Below, piece after piece: positions 53,364 to 62,124 of a stretch of DNA of 64,000 nt. Source of the stretch: Flavobacterium aquiphilum (GTDB lineage Bacteria > Bacteroidota > Bacteroidia > Flavobacteriales > Flavobacteriaceae). The notes beneath the pieces were generated by a model, which saw only the letters and a program-made list of their open reading frames with translations, was not told where the DNA came from and searched no databases. How positions within the stretch are numbered: position 1 is the first letter of the stretch; every line of letters starts with the position of its first letter. The position numbers and the translations under genes were made by a program. The stretch lies in assembly GCF_027111335.1 (NCBI RefSeq), contig NZ_CP114288.1:4092001-4156000 (forward strand), read 5' to 3'.

Positions 53364-54890
53364 ATGGGACATCAACTTGAGGGAAAAAGGACAAATTACC
53401 GTTGGACAATCGCTTCACTATTACTTTTTGCAACAACTATAAATTACATGGACAGAAATGTAATTGGCTATCTTAAAGATTACTTCTGTTCAACCGACGG
53501 ATTTGGCTGGTCAGCTACTGATTTTTCTCTTTTGACAGCCGTTTTTACAGCTTTCTACGCAGGTTTTACTTTGTTTGCAGGATTCATCATTGACAAAATT
53601 GGTACTAAAATAGGATTGGCCGCTTCTTTAATTGGCTGGTCCACTTTTGGAATTTTAAGTGCCTTTATGGGCAAAGGTTTAACAAGTCATATGTTCGCCA
53701 GAGGACTTTTTGGAGCTGGAGAAGCAGGAAACTTTCCGTCATCTATCAAAACAGTTGCAGAATGGTTTCCTAAAAAAGAGCGTGCATTAGCTACTGGTAT
53801 TTTTAACTCTGGTTCTAATGTTGGGGCAATGATTTGTGCCTTAATCATACCTGTTATACTTGCTGCATGGAACCCAACTGAAGGGAATGAACTTTTCCTA
53901 GGTGTTTTTCACGGTTGGCAAATGGCATTCATTATTACTGGTCTAGTTGGTTTTCTTTGGCTGATTTTCTGGAGTAAATTATACTCTTCCCCTAAGCATA
54001 TGTTGGAGAACGGTAAAATTAATCAAGAAGAATACGATTACATTCACAGTGACGACGAAGAAGTAGTTGCTACGACAACCGAAGAAGTTAAAGTTCCTTG
54101 GTACAAAATGCTTACTTACAGACAAACTTGGTCTTTTGTTGTTGGTAAATTTATGACTGATGGTATTTGGTGGTTCCTTTTATTCTGGTTACCAACTTAC
54201 ATCAAACAACAATTTTGTGTTGGAATGGATGCTGTTGAAACCAAACACACTGTTATGATCTCAACTTTTATCGTGTATGGAATTGCAATCGTTGGTTCTG
54301 TATACGGAGGTTCTATTCCTATGTCATTCATGAACAAAGGATGGGAAACGTATCGCGCACGTATGACTGCTCTTTTGATTATTGCTTTTTTACCTTTGTC
54401 GTTGATTAGTACGCAATACGTTGCTGCTGGTTGGGGAATTGTTGCAGCAATTGCAATCATTAGTATTGGAGGAGCTTCACACCAAGCTTGGTCAGCCAAT
54501 TTATTCACCACTGTTTCGGATATGTTCCCTAAAAAAGCAGTTGGTTCTGTTACAGGAATAGGTGCTGCCGCCGGAGGATTAGGAGGAGTTTTGGTCCAAT
54601 TATTGGCTGGAGGCCTAGAAGACCATTTCCGTATCAAAGGAGTTATGGAAGCTAGCAAAGCTGGGTTAATCAAAGCAACAAATGACATTCCTCTTGAAAC
54701 AGTAAAATTAGACAACCTTAAAGAAGTATTAGTTGACCCGAATATGATGGAACAAGCTTCGCATTTTATTTCATCAAACATTTCTACAGCTTACGGAATC
54801 ATGTTCACGGTTTGTGCTTTCTCCTACCTAATTGCATGGGGAATAATGAAACTTTTAGTTCCAAAACACAGTCCGATAACTTCATTATAA
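53364..54890 (+). CDS. exuT: ExuT-like MFS hexuronate transporter
   Basis: A 508-residue major facilitator superfamily permease with 12 predicted helices, of the anion:cation symporter family that includes ExuT. The family start WTIASLLLFATTINYMDRNVIGYL is present, as is the GAGEAGNFPSSIKTVAEWFP motif near residues 115-135. It is about 80 residues longer than E. coli ExuT because of an acidic insertion in the central loop (HSDDEEVVATTTEEVKVPWYK) and an extended region near residues 415-470. Its place at the head of kdu and uxa genes with the regulon operator supports hexuronate uptake. Confidence 0.87.
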   Translation: MGHQLEGKRTNYRWTIASLLLFATTINYMDRNVIGYLKDYFCSTDGFGWSATDFSLLTAVFTAFYAGFTLFAGFIIDKIGTKIGLAASLIGWSTFGILSAFMGKGLTSHMFARGLFGAGEAGNFPSSIKTVAEWFPKKERALATGIFNSGSNVGAMICALIIPVILAAWNPTEGNELFLGVFHGWQMAFIITGLVGFLWLIFWSKLYSSPKHMLENGKINQEEYDYIHSDDEEVVATTTEEVKVPWYKMLTYRQTWSFVVGKFMTDGIWWFLLFWLPTYIKQQFCVGMDAVETKHTVMISTFIVYGIAIVGSVYGGSIPMSFMNKGWETYRARMTALLIIAFLPLSLISTQYVAAGWGIVAAIAIISIGGASHQAWSANLFTTVSDMFPKKAVGSVTGIGAAAGGLGGVLVQLLAGGLEDHFRIKGVMEASKAGLIKATNDIPLETVKLDNLKEVLVDPNMMEQASHFISSNISTAYGIMFTVCAFSYLIAWGIMKLLVPKHSPITSL

Positions 54891-54954
54891 ACCTGAAACA
54901 AAGTTTATCAAAAAAATAGCAATATGATGTTGCTGTTTTTTAAAAAATAAAAAT

Positions 54955-54976
54955 TACTTTTGTGCAATCGATTACA
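54955..54976 (+). promoter_or_regulatory. Hexuronate operator copy 2 with -7 box
   Basis: TACTTTTG (54955-54962) is followed at once by TGCAATCGATTACA (54963-54976), one base from the perfect palindrome of copy 1. It lies 14 bases before the kduI start codon and probably gives kduI its own promoter. Confidence 0.72.
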
Positions 54977-54990
54977 TTAATTCTTTAGCC

Positions 54991-55827
54991 ATGACAAAAT
55001 ACAGTTCAAGATACGCTTCCAGCCCACAGGCAGTAAAGCAATATGACACTAAACAATTAAGAGAAGAATTCTTAATTGACAATTTAATGCAAGAAGGAGA
55101 AATAACCTTCACCTACTCACACTACGATCGTTACATTGCAGGATCAGCAACTCCGATCACCCCTTTAACTCTTGAAACAATCGATCCTTTAAAATCTACT
55201 TACTTTTTAGAAAGAAGAGAAATGGGGATTATCAATGTGGGAGGAAATGGTACTGTTGTAGTTGAAGGAACTGAATATCCTTTAGGTTTCAAAGACGCAT
55301 TATACATTGGAAGTGGAAACAAAGAAGTAATCTTTAAAAGTGATGACTCTAAAAATCCGGCAAAATTCTATATAAACTCTGCACCTGCACACAAAAACTA
55401 TCCAACCAAAAAAGTAAGTTTGGCAGAAGCCAATAAACTACACTTGGGTACAATGGAAACAGCCAATCATCGTACGGTAAACCAAATGATTATAGGTGGA
55501 ATAGTTACTACTTGTCAGTTGCAAATGGGTATGACCGAATTAAAACCGGGAAGCGTTTGGAACACCATGCCAGCTCACGTACACGACCGCAGAATGGAAG
55601 TTTACTTTTACATGGACATTCCAGAAAACCAAGCCGTTTGTCACTTCATGGGTGAGCCACAAGAAACAAGACACATTTGGATGAACAATCACCAAGCTGT
55701 AATTTCTCCACCATGGTCTATCCACTCAGGAGCCGGAACCAGTAATTATACATTTATCTGGGGAATGGCCGGTGAAAACCTAGATTATGCAGATATGGAT
55801 GTTTGTAAAATAACCGATTTAAGATAA
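54991..55827 (+). CDS. kduI: 5-dehydro-4-deoxy-D-glucuronate isomerase
   Basis: Converts 5-keto-4-deoxyuronate, formed from unsaturated uronates released by pectate and other polysaccharide lyases, to 2,5-diketo-3-deoxygluconate. The cupin-fold enzyme has 278 residues, the length of E. coli KduI. The Zn2+ site is visible as PAHVHDRRMEVYFY (His, His, Glu) with the last His in PPWSIHSGAG. It begins 14 bases after an operator and is followed by kduD after 28 bases, the order found in many bacteria. Confidence 0.94.
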   Translation: MTKYSSRYASSPQAVKQYDTKQLREEFLIDNLMQEGEITFTYSHYDRYIAGSATPITPLTLETIDPLKSTYFLERREMGIINVGGNGTVVVEGTEYPLGFKDALYIGSGNKEVIFKSDDSKNPAKFYINSAPAHKNYPTKKVSLAEANKLHLGTMETANHRTVNQMIIGGIVTTCQLQMGMTELKPGSVWNTMPAHVHDRRMEVYFYMDIPENQAVCHFMGEPQETRHIWMNNHQAVISPPWSIHSGAGTSNYTFIWGMAGENLDYADMDVCKITDLR

Positions 55828-55855
55828 CTAATAACTAACTATTAAATAAAATTTT

Positions 55856-56644
55856 ATGTCAATCAACCTTTTTGATTTAACAGGGAAAACGGCACTTATT
55901 ACTGGAGGAGTTCATGGTCTGGGAATGTCTATGGCTAAAGGAATTGGACATGCTGGAGCTAAAATTGTAGTAAACGACCTTTCGCAAGAAAACATTGATA
56001 AAGCTATCGCAGAATACAAATCAGTTGGAATTGAAGCTTACGGATATGTATTTGACGTAACAGATGAAGCTGCTGTAATAGCTGCCATTAACAAAATAGA
56101 AGCTGAAGTTGCTCCAATCGATATTTTGATCAACAATGCAGGAATCATCAAAAGAACTCCAATCATTGAAATGGAAGTTAAAGATTTCGCACAAGTAATA
56201 AATGTGGACTTAATCAGCCCTTTTATTGTTTCTAAAACTGTTGCCAAAGGTATGATTGAGCGTGGTGGAGGAAAAATCATCAACATTTGTTCAATGATGA
56301 GTGAATTAGGTAGAGACTCTGTAAGTGCTTACGCTGCCGCAAAAGGAGGTTTGAAAATGTTGACCAAAAATATGGCTACAGAGTGGGCTAAATTTAACAT
56401 CCAAACGAACGGTATTGGGCCAGGTTATTTTGCTACCAGTCAAACTGCTCCAATTAGAGTAGATGGACATCCATTCAACGAGTTCATTATCAGCAGAACA
56501 CCTGCTAATCGTTGGGGAGACCCAGAAGATTTACAAGGTGCTGCTATCTTCTTATCATCAAAAGCAAGTGATTTTGTAAACGGACACATCCTTTATGTTG
56601 ATGGTGGAATCCTTGCTACAATTGGAAAACCTTCTAACGAATAA
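55856..56644 (+). CDS. kduD: 2-dehydro-3-deoxy-D-gluconate 5-dehydrogenase
   Basis: NAD-dependent short-chain dehydrogenase that reduces 2,5-diketo-3-deoxygluconate to 2-keto-3-deoxygluconate. The protein has 262 residues. The nucleotide-binding loop is TGGVHGLGMS, the NNAGI motif follows, and the catalytic Ser/Tyr/Lys set is in INICSMMSE and SAYAAAKGG. It is a member of the gluconate 5-dehydrogenase/KduD group. Placement between kduI and uxaC decides the KduD assignment. Confidence 0.9.
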   Translation: MSINLFDLTGKTALITGGVHGLGMSMAKGIGHAGAKIVVNDLSQENIDKAIAEYKSVGIEAYGYVFDVTDEAAVIAAINKIEAEVAPIDILINNAGIIKRTPIIEMEVKDFAQVINVDLISPFIVSKTVAKGMIERGGGKIINICSMMSELGRDSVSAYAAAKGGLKMLTKNMATEWAKFNIQTNGIGPGYFATSQTAPIRVDGHPFNEFIISRTPANRWGDPEDLQGAAIFLSSKASDFVNGHILYVDGGILATIGKPSNE

Positions 56645-56665
56645 TAACGATTTAATAAAATTATA

Positions 56666-58066
56666 ATGAGTACAACATTCATACACGATAATTTTTTATT
56701 AGAAAATAAATACGCTGAGGAATTATACCACAACTATTCTAAAAATCAGCCTATTATAGATTATCACAATCACTTGAACCCACAATTTATTGCTGAAGAT
56801 AAAATCTTTAACAATATTACAAATGTGTGGATAAACGGAGACCACTACAAATGGCGTGCAATGCGTACATTGGGAGTAAACGAACAATTTATTACAGGAA
56901 ACGGTTCTGATAAAGACAAATTCTTGAATTGGGCAAAAACAGTTCCTTACACGATGCGTAATCCTTTGTATCACTGGACGCATTTAGAATTGGCTCGTTA
57001 TTTTGACATTTACGATTTATTAAACGAAAAATCTGCTGAGAAAATTTACGAAGAAGCTTCTGCTAAAATAAATTCTCCTGAATACAGCACTCGCAATTTG
57101 CTTCGCAAAGTAAATGCCGAGTTTGTTTGTACAACCGAAGATCCAATTGATACTTTAGATTTCCACGAACAAATTCTAAAAAGTGACTACGAAGTAAAAG
57201 TAGGAACTGCCTTTAGACCTGACAAAGCTATCCTTATTTCGAATGACGGCTACAACGAATATGTGGATAAATTAGCAGAAAAAACAGGAATTACTATCAA
57301 TACTTATGCTGATTTACAATCGGCTTTGAGAAACAGAATCGAATTTTTTGACAAAAACGGTTGCAAACTGTGTGATCACGGTTTGGATCAAGTTTATTTT
57401 GAAAAATATACTGAAAGCGAAGTAAGCGCTATCTTCAAAAAGAAAAGAGAGAACGGAGTACTGAGTAACGAAGAAGCATTGAAATTCCAAAGTGCTGTGT
57501 TGTTCTTCTTGTTTGAAACTTACCACGAATTTGGATGGGTACAACAGCTACACTTAGGTGCATTGAGAAACAACAATGCACGTATGCACCGAATTTTAGG
57601 ACCTGATACAGGATGGGATTCTATTGGAGACTATCCACAAGCACAAAAATTATCCGGTTTCCTAAATGCATTGGACAGTAAAGATAAATTGGCTAAAACA
57701 ATTATTTACAACCTAAATCCTGCCGACAACGAAGTAATGGCTACCATGATTGGCAACTTTAATGACGGAAGTGTGAAAGGTAAAGTTCAATTTGGTTCTG
57801 GATGGTGGTTTTTGGATCAAAAAGACGGAATGACCAAACAATTGAATGCCCTTTCAAATATGGGATTAATCAGTTGTTTTATCGGAATGTTGACTGATTC
57901 AAGAAGCTTTTTATCTTTCCCAAGACATGAATACTTCAGACGTATTCTTTGTAACCTTTTGGGAGATGAAATAAAAAGAGGTGAACTTCCTAATGATATG
58001 GAATGGATTGGAAAAATGGTTTCCGATATCAGTTATAACAATGCTAAAGAATATTTTAAATTCTAA
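56666..58066 (+). CDS. uxaC: Glucuronate/galacturonate isomerase
   Basis: Isomerises D-glucuronate to D-fructuronate and D-galacturonate to D-tagaturonate. The TIM-barrel amidohydrolase-superfamily enzyme has 466 residues, normal for UxaC. The metal-site start is QPIIDYHNHLNP near residue 28; other family features are HWTHLELARYF, QLHLGALRNNNARM and a C-terminal DSRSFLSFPRHEYFRRIL. It begins 21 bases after kduD and is followed by the first sugar kinase gene after 45 bases. Confidence 0.94.
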   Translation: MSTTFIHDNFLLENKYAEELYHNYSKNQPIIDYHNHLNPQFIAEDKIFNNITNVWINGDHYKWRAMRTLGVNEQFITGNGSDKDKFLNWAKTVPYTMRNPLYHWTHLELARYFDIYDLLNEKSAEKIYEEASAKINSPEYSTRNLLRKVNAEFVCTTEDPIDTLDFHEQILKSDYEVKVGTAFRPDKAILISNDGYNEYVDKLAEKTGITINTYADLQSALRNRIEFFDKNGCKLCDHGLDQVYFEKYTESEVSAIFKKKRENGVLSNEEALKFQSAVLFFLFETYHEFGWVQQLHLGALRNNNARMHRILGPDTGWDSIGDYPQAQKLSGFLNALDSKDKLAKTIIYNLNPADNEVMATMIGNFNDGSVKGKVQFGSGWWFLDQKDGMTKQLNALSNMGLISCFIGMLTDSRSFLSFPRHEYFRRILCNLLGDEIKRGELPNDMEWIGKMVSDISYNNAKEYFKF

Positions 58067-58111
58067 ATAGTTATAAATCAAACAAACTACCAATCAATTA
58101 AAATTTTTGGT

Positions 58112-59116
58112 TTGAAAAAAGTTGTTACTTTTGGAGAAATCTTACTAAGACTTTCCCCACCAAGTCATTTAAGGCTTACTCAGGCGACGTCTTTTGATTT
58201 GTATTTTGGCTGTGCCGAAGCAAATGTTGCTGCTTCATTGTCAAAATTCGGACTTCCTGTTAAATTTATAACAGCAGTTCCTCCTAATGAACTAGGAGAA
58301 TCGTCACTGAGTATGCTACGTTCTTTTGCAGTAGAACCTATTGCTTTGATTCAAGGCAAAAGGCTAGGAATCTATTATTTTGAACAAGGAGCATCCGAAA
58401 GACCAGGAAAAGTAGTCTATGACAGAGAAGATTCTTCGTTTTCAACCTTACGAAAAGGAATGATTGATTGGGAAACAATTTTCAGTGATGCCGATTGGTT
58501 TCATTGGTCAGGAATCACCCCTTCCCTATCACTTGAACTGGCTGAGTTGTGCGAAGAAGCGCTACTTGTAGCCTCTCGAATGGGATTGACTATATCTGCC
58601 GATTTAAATTACAGGCCTACTTTATGGAAATACGGAAAAAACGCCAATGAAGTAATGCCAAATTTGGTAAAACACTGTGATTTATTATTAGGAGGCGTGG
58701 ATGAATCCGAAAAAGTTTTAGGTGTTCCAAAAAATGATTCAGACGGCGAAGACATTGTTTTTGCCAACTGGATGAAAGCCTTTCCTAAACTAAAAAACAT
58801 AGTATCTACGCATCGAATGGATGCTAATGCTTCATCTAACGGCATTAGTGCTTCATTATGGAACGGAAACGTTTTATTGAATTCAAGAAGATACAATATC
58901 TCTCATATCATTGATAGAATTGGTGCCGGAGATGCATTCATGGCCGGAATCATTTACGGATTAATTACTTGGCCCGAAGATCATCAAACTGCCCTTGAAT
59001 TTGCAGTTGCGGCTACTTGTTTGAAACACTCCATCTCTGGAGATATTAACTTGGCTACCGTCAATGAAATTAAAGCGTTAATGGGAGGCGCAGGCGGAGG
59101 AAGAGTTTCTAGATAA
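58112..59116 (+). CDS. kdgK: KdgK-type PfkB sugar kinase, first of two tandem copies
   Basis: A 334-residue PfkB-family kinase. Translation probably starts at TTG (58112), because the protein opens with the conserved KKVVTFGEILLRLSPP, as in the neighbouring paralogue. The catalytic base is D274 in RIGAGDAFMAG, a canonical GAGD anion hole. The N-terminal substrate motif reads FGCAEANVA, where the paralogue and most family members have GGGESNVA. Predicted reaction: phosphorylation of 2-keto-3-deoxygluconate to KDPG. The changed substrate loop suggests a different sugar acid or altered kinetics. Confidence 0.82.
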   Translation: MKKVVTFGEILLRLSPPSHLRLTQATSFDLYFGCAEANVAASLSKFGLPVKFITAVPPNELGESSLSMLRSFAVEPIALIQGKRLGIYYFEQGASERPGKVVYDREDSSFSTLRKGMIDWETIFSDADWFHWSGITPSLSLELAELCEEALLVASRMGLTISADLNYRPTLWKYGKNANEVMPNLVKHCDLLLGGVDESEKVLGVPKNDSDGEDIVFANWMKAFPKLKNIVSTHRMDANASSNGISASLWNGNVLLNSRRYNISHIIDRIGAGDAFMAGIIYGLITWPEDHQTALEFAVAATCLKHSISGDINLATVNEIKALMGGAGGGRVSR

Positions 59117-59156
59117 AATAAAAATAATTTAAATAACTAATATAAACTGAATAAAA

Positions 59157-60200
59157 ATGGGAAAAAGAGTAGTAACGTTTGGTGAGATAATGTTAAGATT
59201 AGCACCACAAGGATTTTTAAGATTTTCACAAGCAGACAATTTTGAAGTTGTATATGGTGGTGGAGAATCTAACGTAGCTGTTTCACTTGCAAACTATGGA
59301 ATTCCAGTTGATTTTGTAACACGTTTACCAAAAAATGATATCGGTGAATGTGCAATGATGGAAATGCGCAAAAGAGGAGTTGGAGTAGATAATATCGTTT
59401 GGGGTGGTGAGCGTTTAGGGATTTATTTCCTTGAAACAGGAGCTGTAAGCAGAGGAAGTAAAGTGGTTTATGACAGATCACACTCTTCTATGTCTGAAAT
59501 CCAACCAGGTATGGTAAATTGGGAAAAAGTTTTTGAAGGTGTTGAGTGGTTCCACTGGACTGGTATTACACCAGCTATTTCTCAAAGTTCTGCCGATGCA
59601 TGTTTAGAAGCTGTTAAAGCTGCTAGCAAATTAGGTATCACTATTTCAACAGATTTGAACTACAGAGCCAAACTTTGGAAATACGGTGGAGATCGTGAAA
59701 AAATCATGACTGAATTGACTTCTTACTGTGATGTTATCTTAGGAAACGAAGAAGATGCTGAAATGCACTTTGGAATCAAACCAGAAGGAGCTGCTGTTCA
59801 AACTCACGGACATGATGTAAAAGCTGAAGCTTTCTTATCTGTTTGTCAACAAATGATGGCTAAATTCCCAAGAGCTAAAAAAGTAATCACTACTTTAAGA
59901 GGTTCTATCTCTGCATCTCACAACACTTGGGCTGGAGTTTTATACGATGGAAAACAAATGTTGCAAACTCGTCAATACCAAATTACTGATATCGTTGATA
60001 GAGTTGGTGGTGGAGACTCATTCATGGGAGGTTTGATCTACGGATTATTGACTTATCCAGATGACGATCAAAACGCTTTAGATTTTGCTGTTGCTGCATC
60101 TTGCTTGAAACACACTATCAAAGGTGACGCTAACTTAGTAACTGTTGATGAAGTAACTAAACTTATGGGTGGTGATGCTTCTGGTAGAGTTGCTAGATAA
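59157..60200 (+). CDS. kdgK: KdgK-type PfkB sugar kinase, second tandem copy
   Basis: A 347-residue PfkB-family kinase similar over its whole length to the preceding gene product. It has the standard N-terminal GGGESNVAVSLA motif, and the catalytic base is D287 in RVGGGDSFMGG, where the anion hole reads GGGD instead of GAGD. An insertion near residue 210 (EGAAVQTHGHDVKAEAFL) is absent from the first copy. Predicted to make KDPG from 2-keto-3-deoxygluconate. Codon use here looks like that of well-expressed genes, unlike the first copy, which suggests this is the main kinase. Confidence 0.88.
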   Translation: MGKRVVTFGEIMLRLAPQGFLRFSQADNFEVVYGGGESNVAVSLANYGIPVDFVTRLPKNDIGECAMMEMRKRGVGVDNIVWGGERLGIYFLETGAVSRGSKVVYDRSHSSMSEIQPGMVNWEKVFEGVEWFHWTGITPAISQSSADACLEAVKAASKLGITISTDLNYRAKLWKYGGDREKIMTELTSYCDVILGNEEDAEMHFGIKPEGAAVQTHGHDVKAEAFLSVCQQMMAKFPRAKKVITTLRGSISASHNTWAGVLYDGKQMLQTRQYQITDIVDRVGGGDSFMGGLIYGLLTYPDDDQNALDFAVAASCLKHTIKGDANLVTVDEVTKLMGGDASGRVAR

Positions 60201-60210
60201 TTAAGAAATC

Positions 60211-60660
60211 ATGATCGTAGATACACTAAAAAACGGATCCCAATACACTAGCTTACACCCTTTGTTTGCAAAAGCATTTGATTTCATGAATCAAAATGAC
60301 ATTGCTACCCTAGAAAACGGAACAATCCAAATCGAGGAAGGTTTAAAAGTAATTGTAAGTACTGCAAACGGAAAAACTAGAGAAACTAGTTTGGCTAAAT
60401 TTGAATGCCATGATAAAAATATCGACATTCAGGTTTGTGTGAAAGGATTGGAAACCATAGCTTGGAAACCAAGAGAAAAATGCGTTACACCAAATGGAGA
60501 CTATAATCCAGAGAAAGATGTACGTTTTTTCAATGATACTCCAGATATGGACTTTCAATTAACAGACGGACAGTTTGTGATATTTTATCCAGGAGATGTT
60601 CACGCTCCAATGATTGGTGAAGGTGAAATCAAAAAATTGGTATTTAAAGTTAAAATCTAA
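60211..60660 (+). CDS. YhcH/YjgK/YiaL family protein
   Basis: A 149-residue single-domain cupin-like protein of the DUF386 family. The metal or sugar-binding segment is ECHDKNIDIQVCVKGLE, and the C-terminal FVIFYPGDVHAPMIG holds another conserved His. Members occur in operons for sialic acid, hexuronate and other sugar acid catabolism and are thought to act as sugar-anomer or sugar-acid isomerases. It lies 10 bases after the second kinase gene and 5 bases before kdgA. Confidence 0.88.
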   Translation: MIVDTLKNGSQYTSLHPLFAKAFDFMNQNDIATLENGTIQIEEGLKVIVSTANGKTRETSLAKFECHDKNIDIQVCVKGLETIAWKPREKCVTPNGDYNPEKDVRFFNDTPDMDFQLTDGQFVIFYPGDVHAPMIGEGEIKKLVFKVKI

Positions 60661-60665
60661 AAACA

Positions 60666-61325
60666 ATGAGTAAAATTCAAAATGTAACTGATGCAATCGT
60701 AAAACAAGGGATGCTTCCTTTGTATTTCAATGCAGATGAGAACGTAACAATTGAAGTATTAAGAGCTATTTACAGAGCTGGAATCAAAGCGGTTGAATAT
60801 ACAAGCCGTGGAGAAACTGCTTTATCTAACTTCACTAAAATGGTTGAAGTTCGTAATGCTGAAATGCCAGATTTATTGTTAGGTATCGGAACTATCAAAA
60901 ACAAAAAACAAGCTGAAGAGTATTTGGCAGTTGGAGCTGATTTCTTTATCAGTCCAGGTTTTGTTCCTGAAGTAGCTGAATTCCTTATCGGTCAAGGAAT
61001 TTTATACAGCCCAGGTTGTATGACTCCATCTGAAATTATTGCTGCTGAAAATGCAGGAGTAAAATTCATTAAACTTTTCCCTGGAAATATGTTAGGGCCT
61101 GAGTTTTTGAGTGGAATAAAAGATATTTTCCCAAATCTTATTTTTATGCCAACAGGTGGTGTAGATACAACTGCTGAAAACATCGGTGGTTGGTTCAAAG
61201 CTGGAGTTTCGGCAGTAGGAATGGGAAGTAAATTGATCAGCAAACCATTAATGGCAGACAAAAATTATGCTAAAATTGAAGCTGACACTAAAACTGTTTT
61301 GGAATTAATCCAATCAATTAAATAA
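60666..61325 (+). CDS. kdgA: 2-keto-3-deoxy-6-phosphogluconate aldolase
   Basis: Class I aldolase that splits KDPG to pyruvate and glyceraldehyde-3-phosphate; family members can also act on 4-hydroxy-2-oxoglutarate. The TIM-barrel protein has 219 residues. The Schiff-base lysine is K136 in KFIKLFPGN, and the catalytic Glu is in AVEYTSRGE near residue 43. It closes the first uxa/kdu transcription unit and is followed by a long hairpin. Confidence 0.93.
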   Translation: MSKIQNVTDAIVKQGMLPLYFNADENVTIEVLRAIYRAGIKAVEYTSRGETALSNFTKMVEVRNAEMPDLLLGIGTIKNKKQAEEYLAVGADFFISPGFVPEVAEFLIGQGILYSPGCMTPSEIIAAENAGVKFIKLFPGNMLGPEFLSGIKDIFPNLIFMPTGGVDTTAENIGGWFKAGVSAVGMGSKLISKPLMADKNYAKIEADTKTVLELIQSIK

Positions 61326-61332
61326 TTTTATT

Positions 61333-61373
61333 GCTGGCTTTTGGTTTGTACCATTTACAAACTAAAAGCCGGC
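61333..61373 (+). terminator. Strong 18-bp hairpin after kdgA
   Basis: GCTGGCTTTTGGTTTGTA (61333-61350), loop CCATT, TACAAACTAAAAGCCGGC (61356-61373), fully paired with two G-T pairs. It is followed by TTAAAA, not a T-run, so it may protect the 3' end or act with Rho. Confidence 0.6.
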
Positions 61374-61764
61374 TTAAAAAAAAGCAGTTTCTCAATACTT
61401 TTAGATTATTTAAATCTTTTAAACTTGTTGCAACTGTCATAAAAACATCAATTTTAATACAAAATTTTGAAATCATACGTTATTATATCTGTTAAACTAT
61501 TTTCACTTTATTAATTGAAAAAACAGACAATTATTAATGTAAAATCTACAAATCAAATATTTTGTTTATTACACAATTCTAAATCAGAATTAAAAAGCTT
61601 TAGCCTCAATTTCATTTTTATTTTAAAATGAAATTGACTATTTTCAATATCATTTTTTCTATTTTTAACAAAAATAGACACACTAATTGCCGCAATCGTA
61701 TTTTTTATTATTAATTATTTATTTTTTTTATATCAATTTATTTTTTTTAATGAAAATTAATTTC

Positions 61765-61786
61765 TACGTTTGTGTAATCGATTACA
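61765..61786 (+). promoter_or_regulatory. Hexuronate operator copy 3 with -7 box
   Basis: TACGTTTG (61765-61772) is followed at once by TGTAATCGATTACA (61773-61786), identical to copy 1. It drives the uxaB-uxaA unit. Confidence 0.75.
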
Positions 61787-62124
61787 TTAATTGTAAAAAA
61801 GACACTTATTAAGTGTAATCATCAGAATACGAGAGAACTAACAAAAATAAGTATCAAATACTTTAAAGATAAAATATCCCAGAAAATAAGGGAATCTAAA
61901 TTGCTTAGCTCTTAAAATACAAAATATCTGATATTTTAAATATCATCAACATAAAAAGGATTTTAATAAGCGACTAGAATAATAGGAACAAAGAATTCAT
62001 TCCCAATCCTCATTAAAGTTTGAAAACAGACATTCTTAAGACATCGGTCGCTTATTGTAATTCAAACCAAAAACAAAGAATCCGTAGGATCATTATATAA
62101 AAAACATCTTTTTAAAGAACTAAA

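Larger units (their letters stand above)
61326..62124 (+). other. 799-base intergenic region between kdgA and uxaB
   Basis: After the hairpin there are about 390 A/T-rich bases without visible features, then a -7 box with operator copy 3 (61765-61786), then a leader of about 330 bases before uxaB. In the leader AAAATATC (61922-61929 area) faces GATATTTT, and AATAAGCGAC (61965-61974) pairs with GTCGCTTATT (62047-62056) around 72 bases. No gene or known riboswitch is recognised. Confidence 0.55.

Noticed and set aside
61326..62124. Riboswitch or tRNA in the uxaB leader
   Set aside because: I found no match to a known riboswitch core or a cloverleaf; only two simple inverted repeats can be supported.
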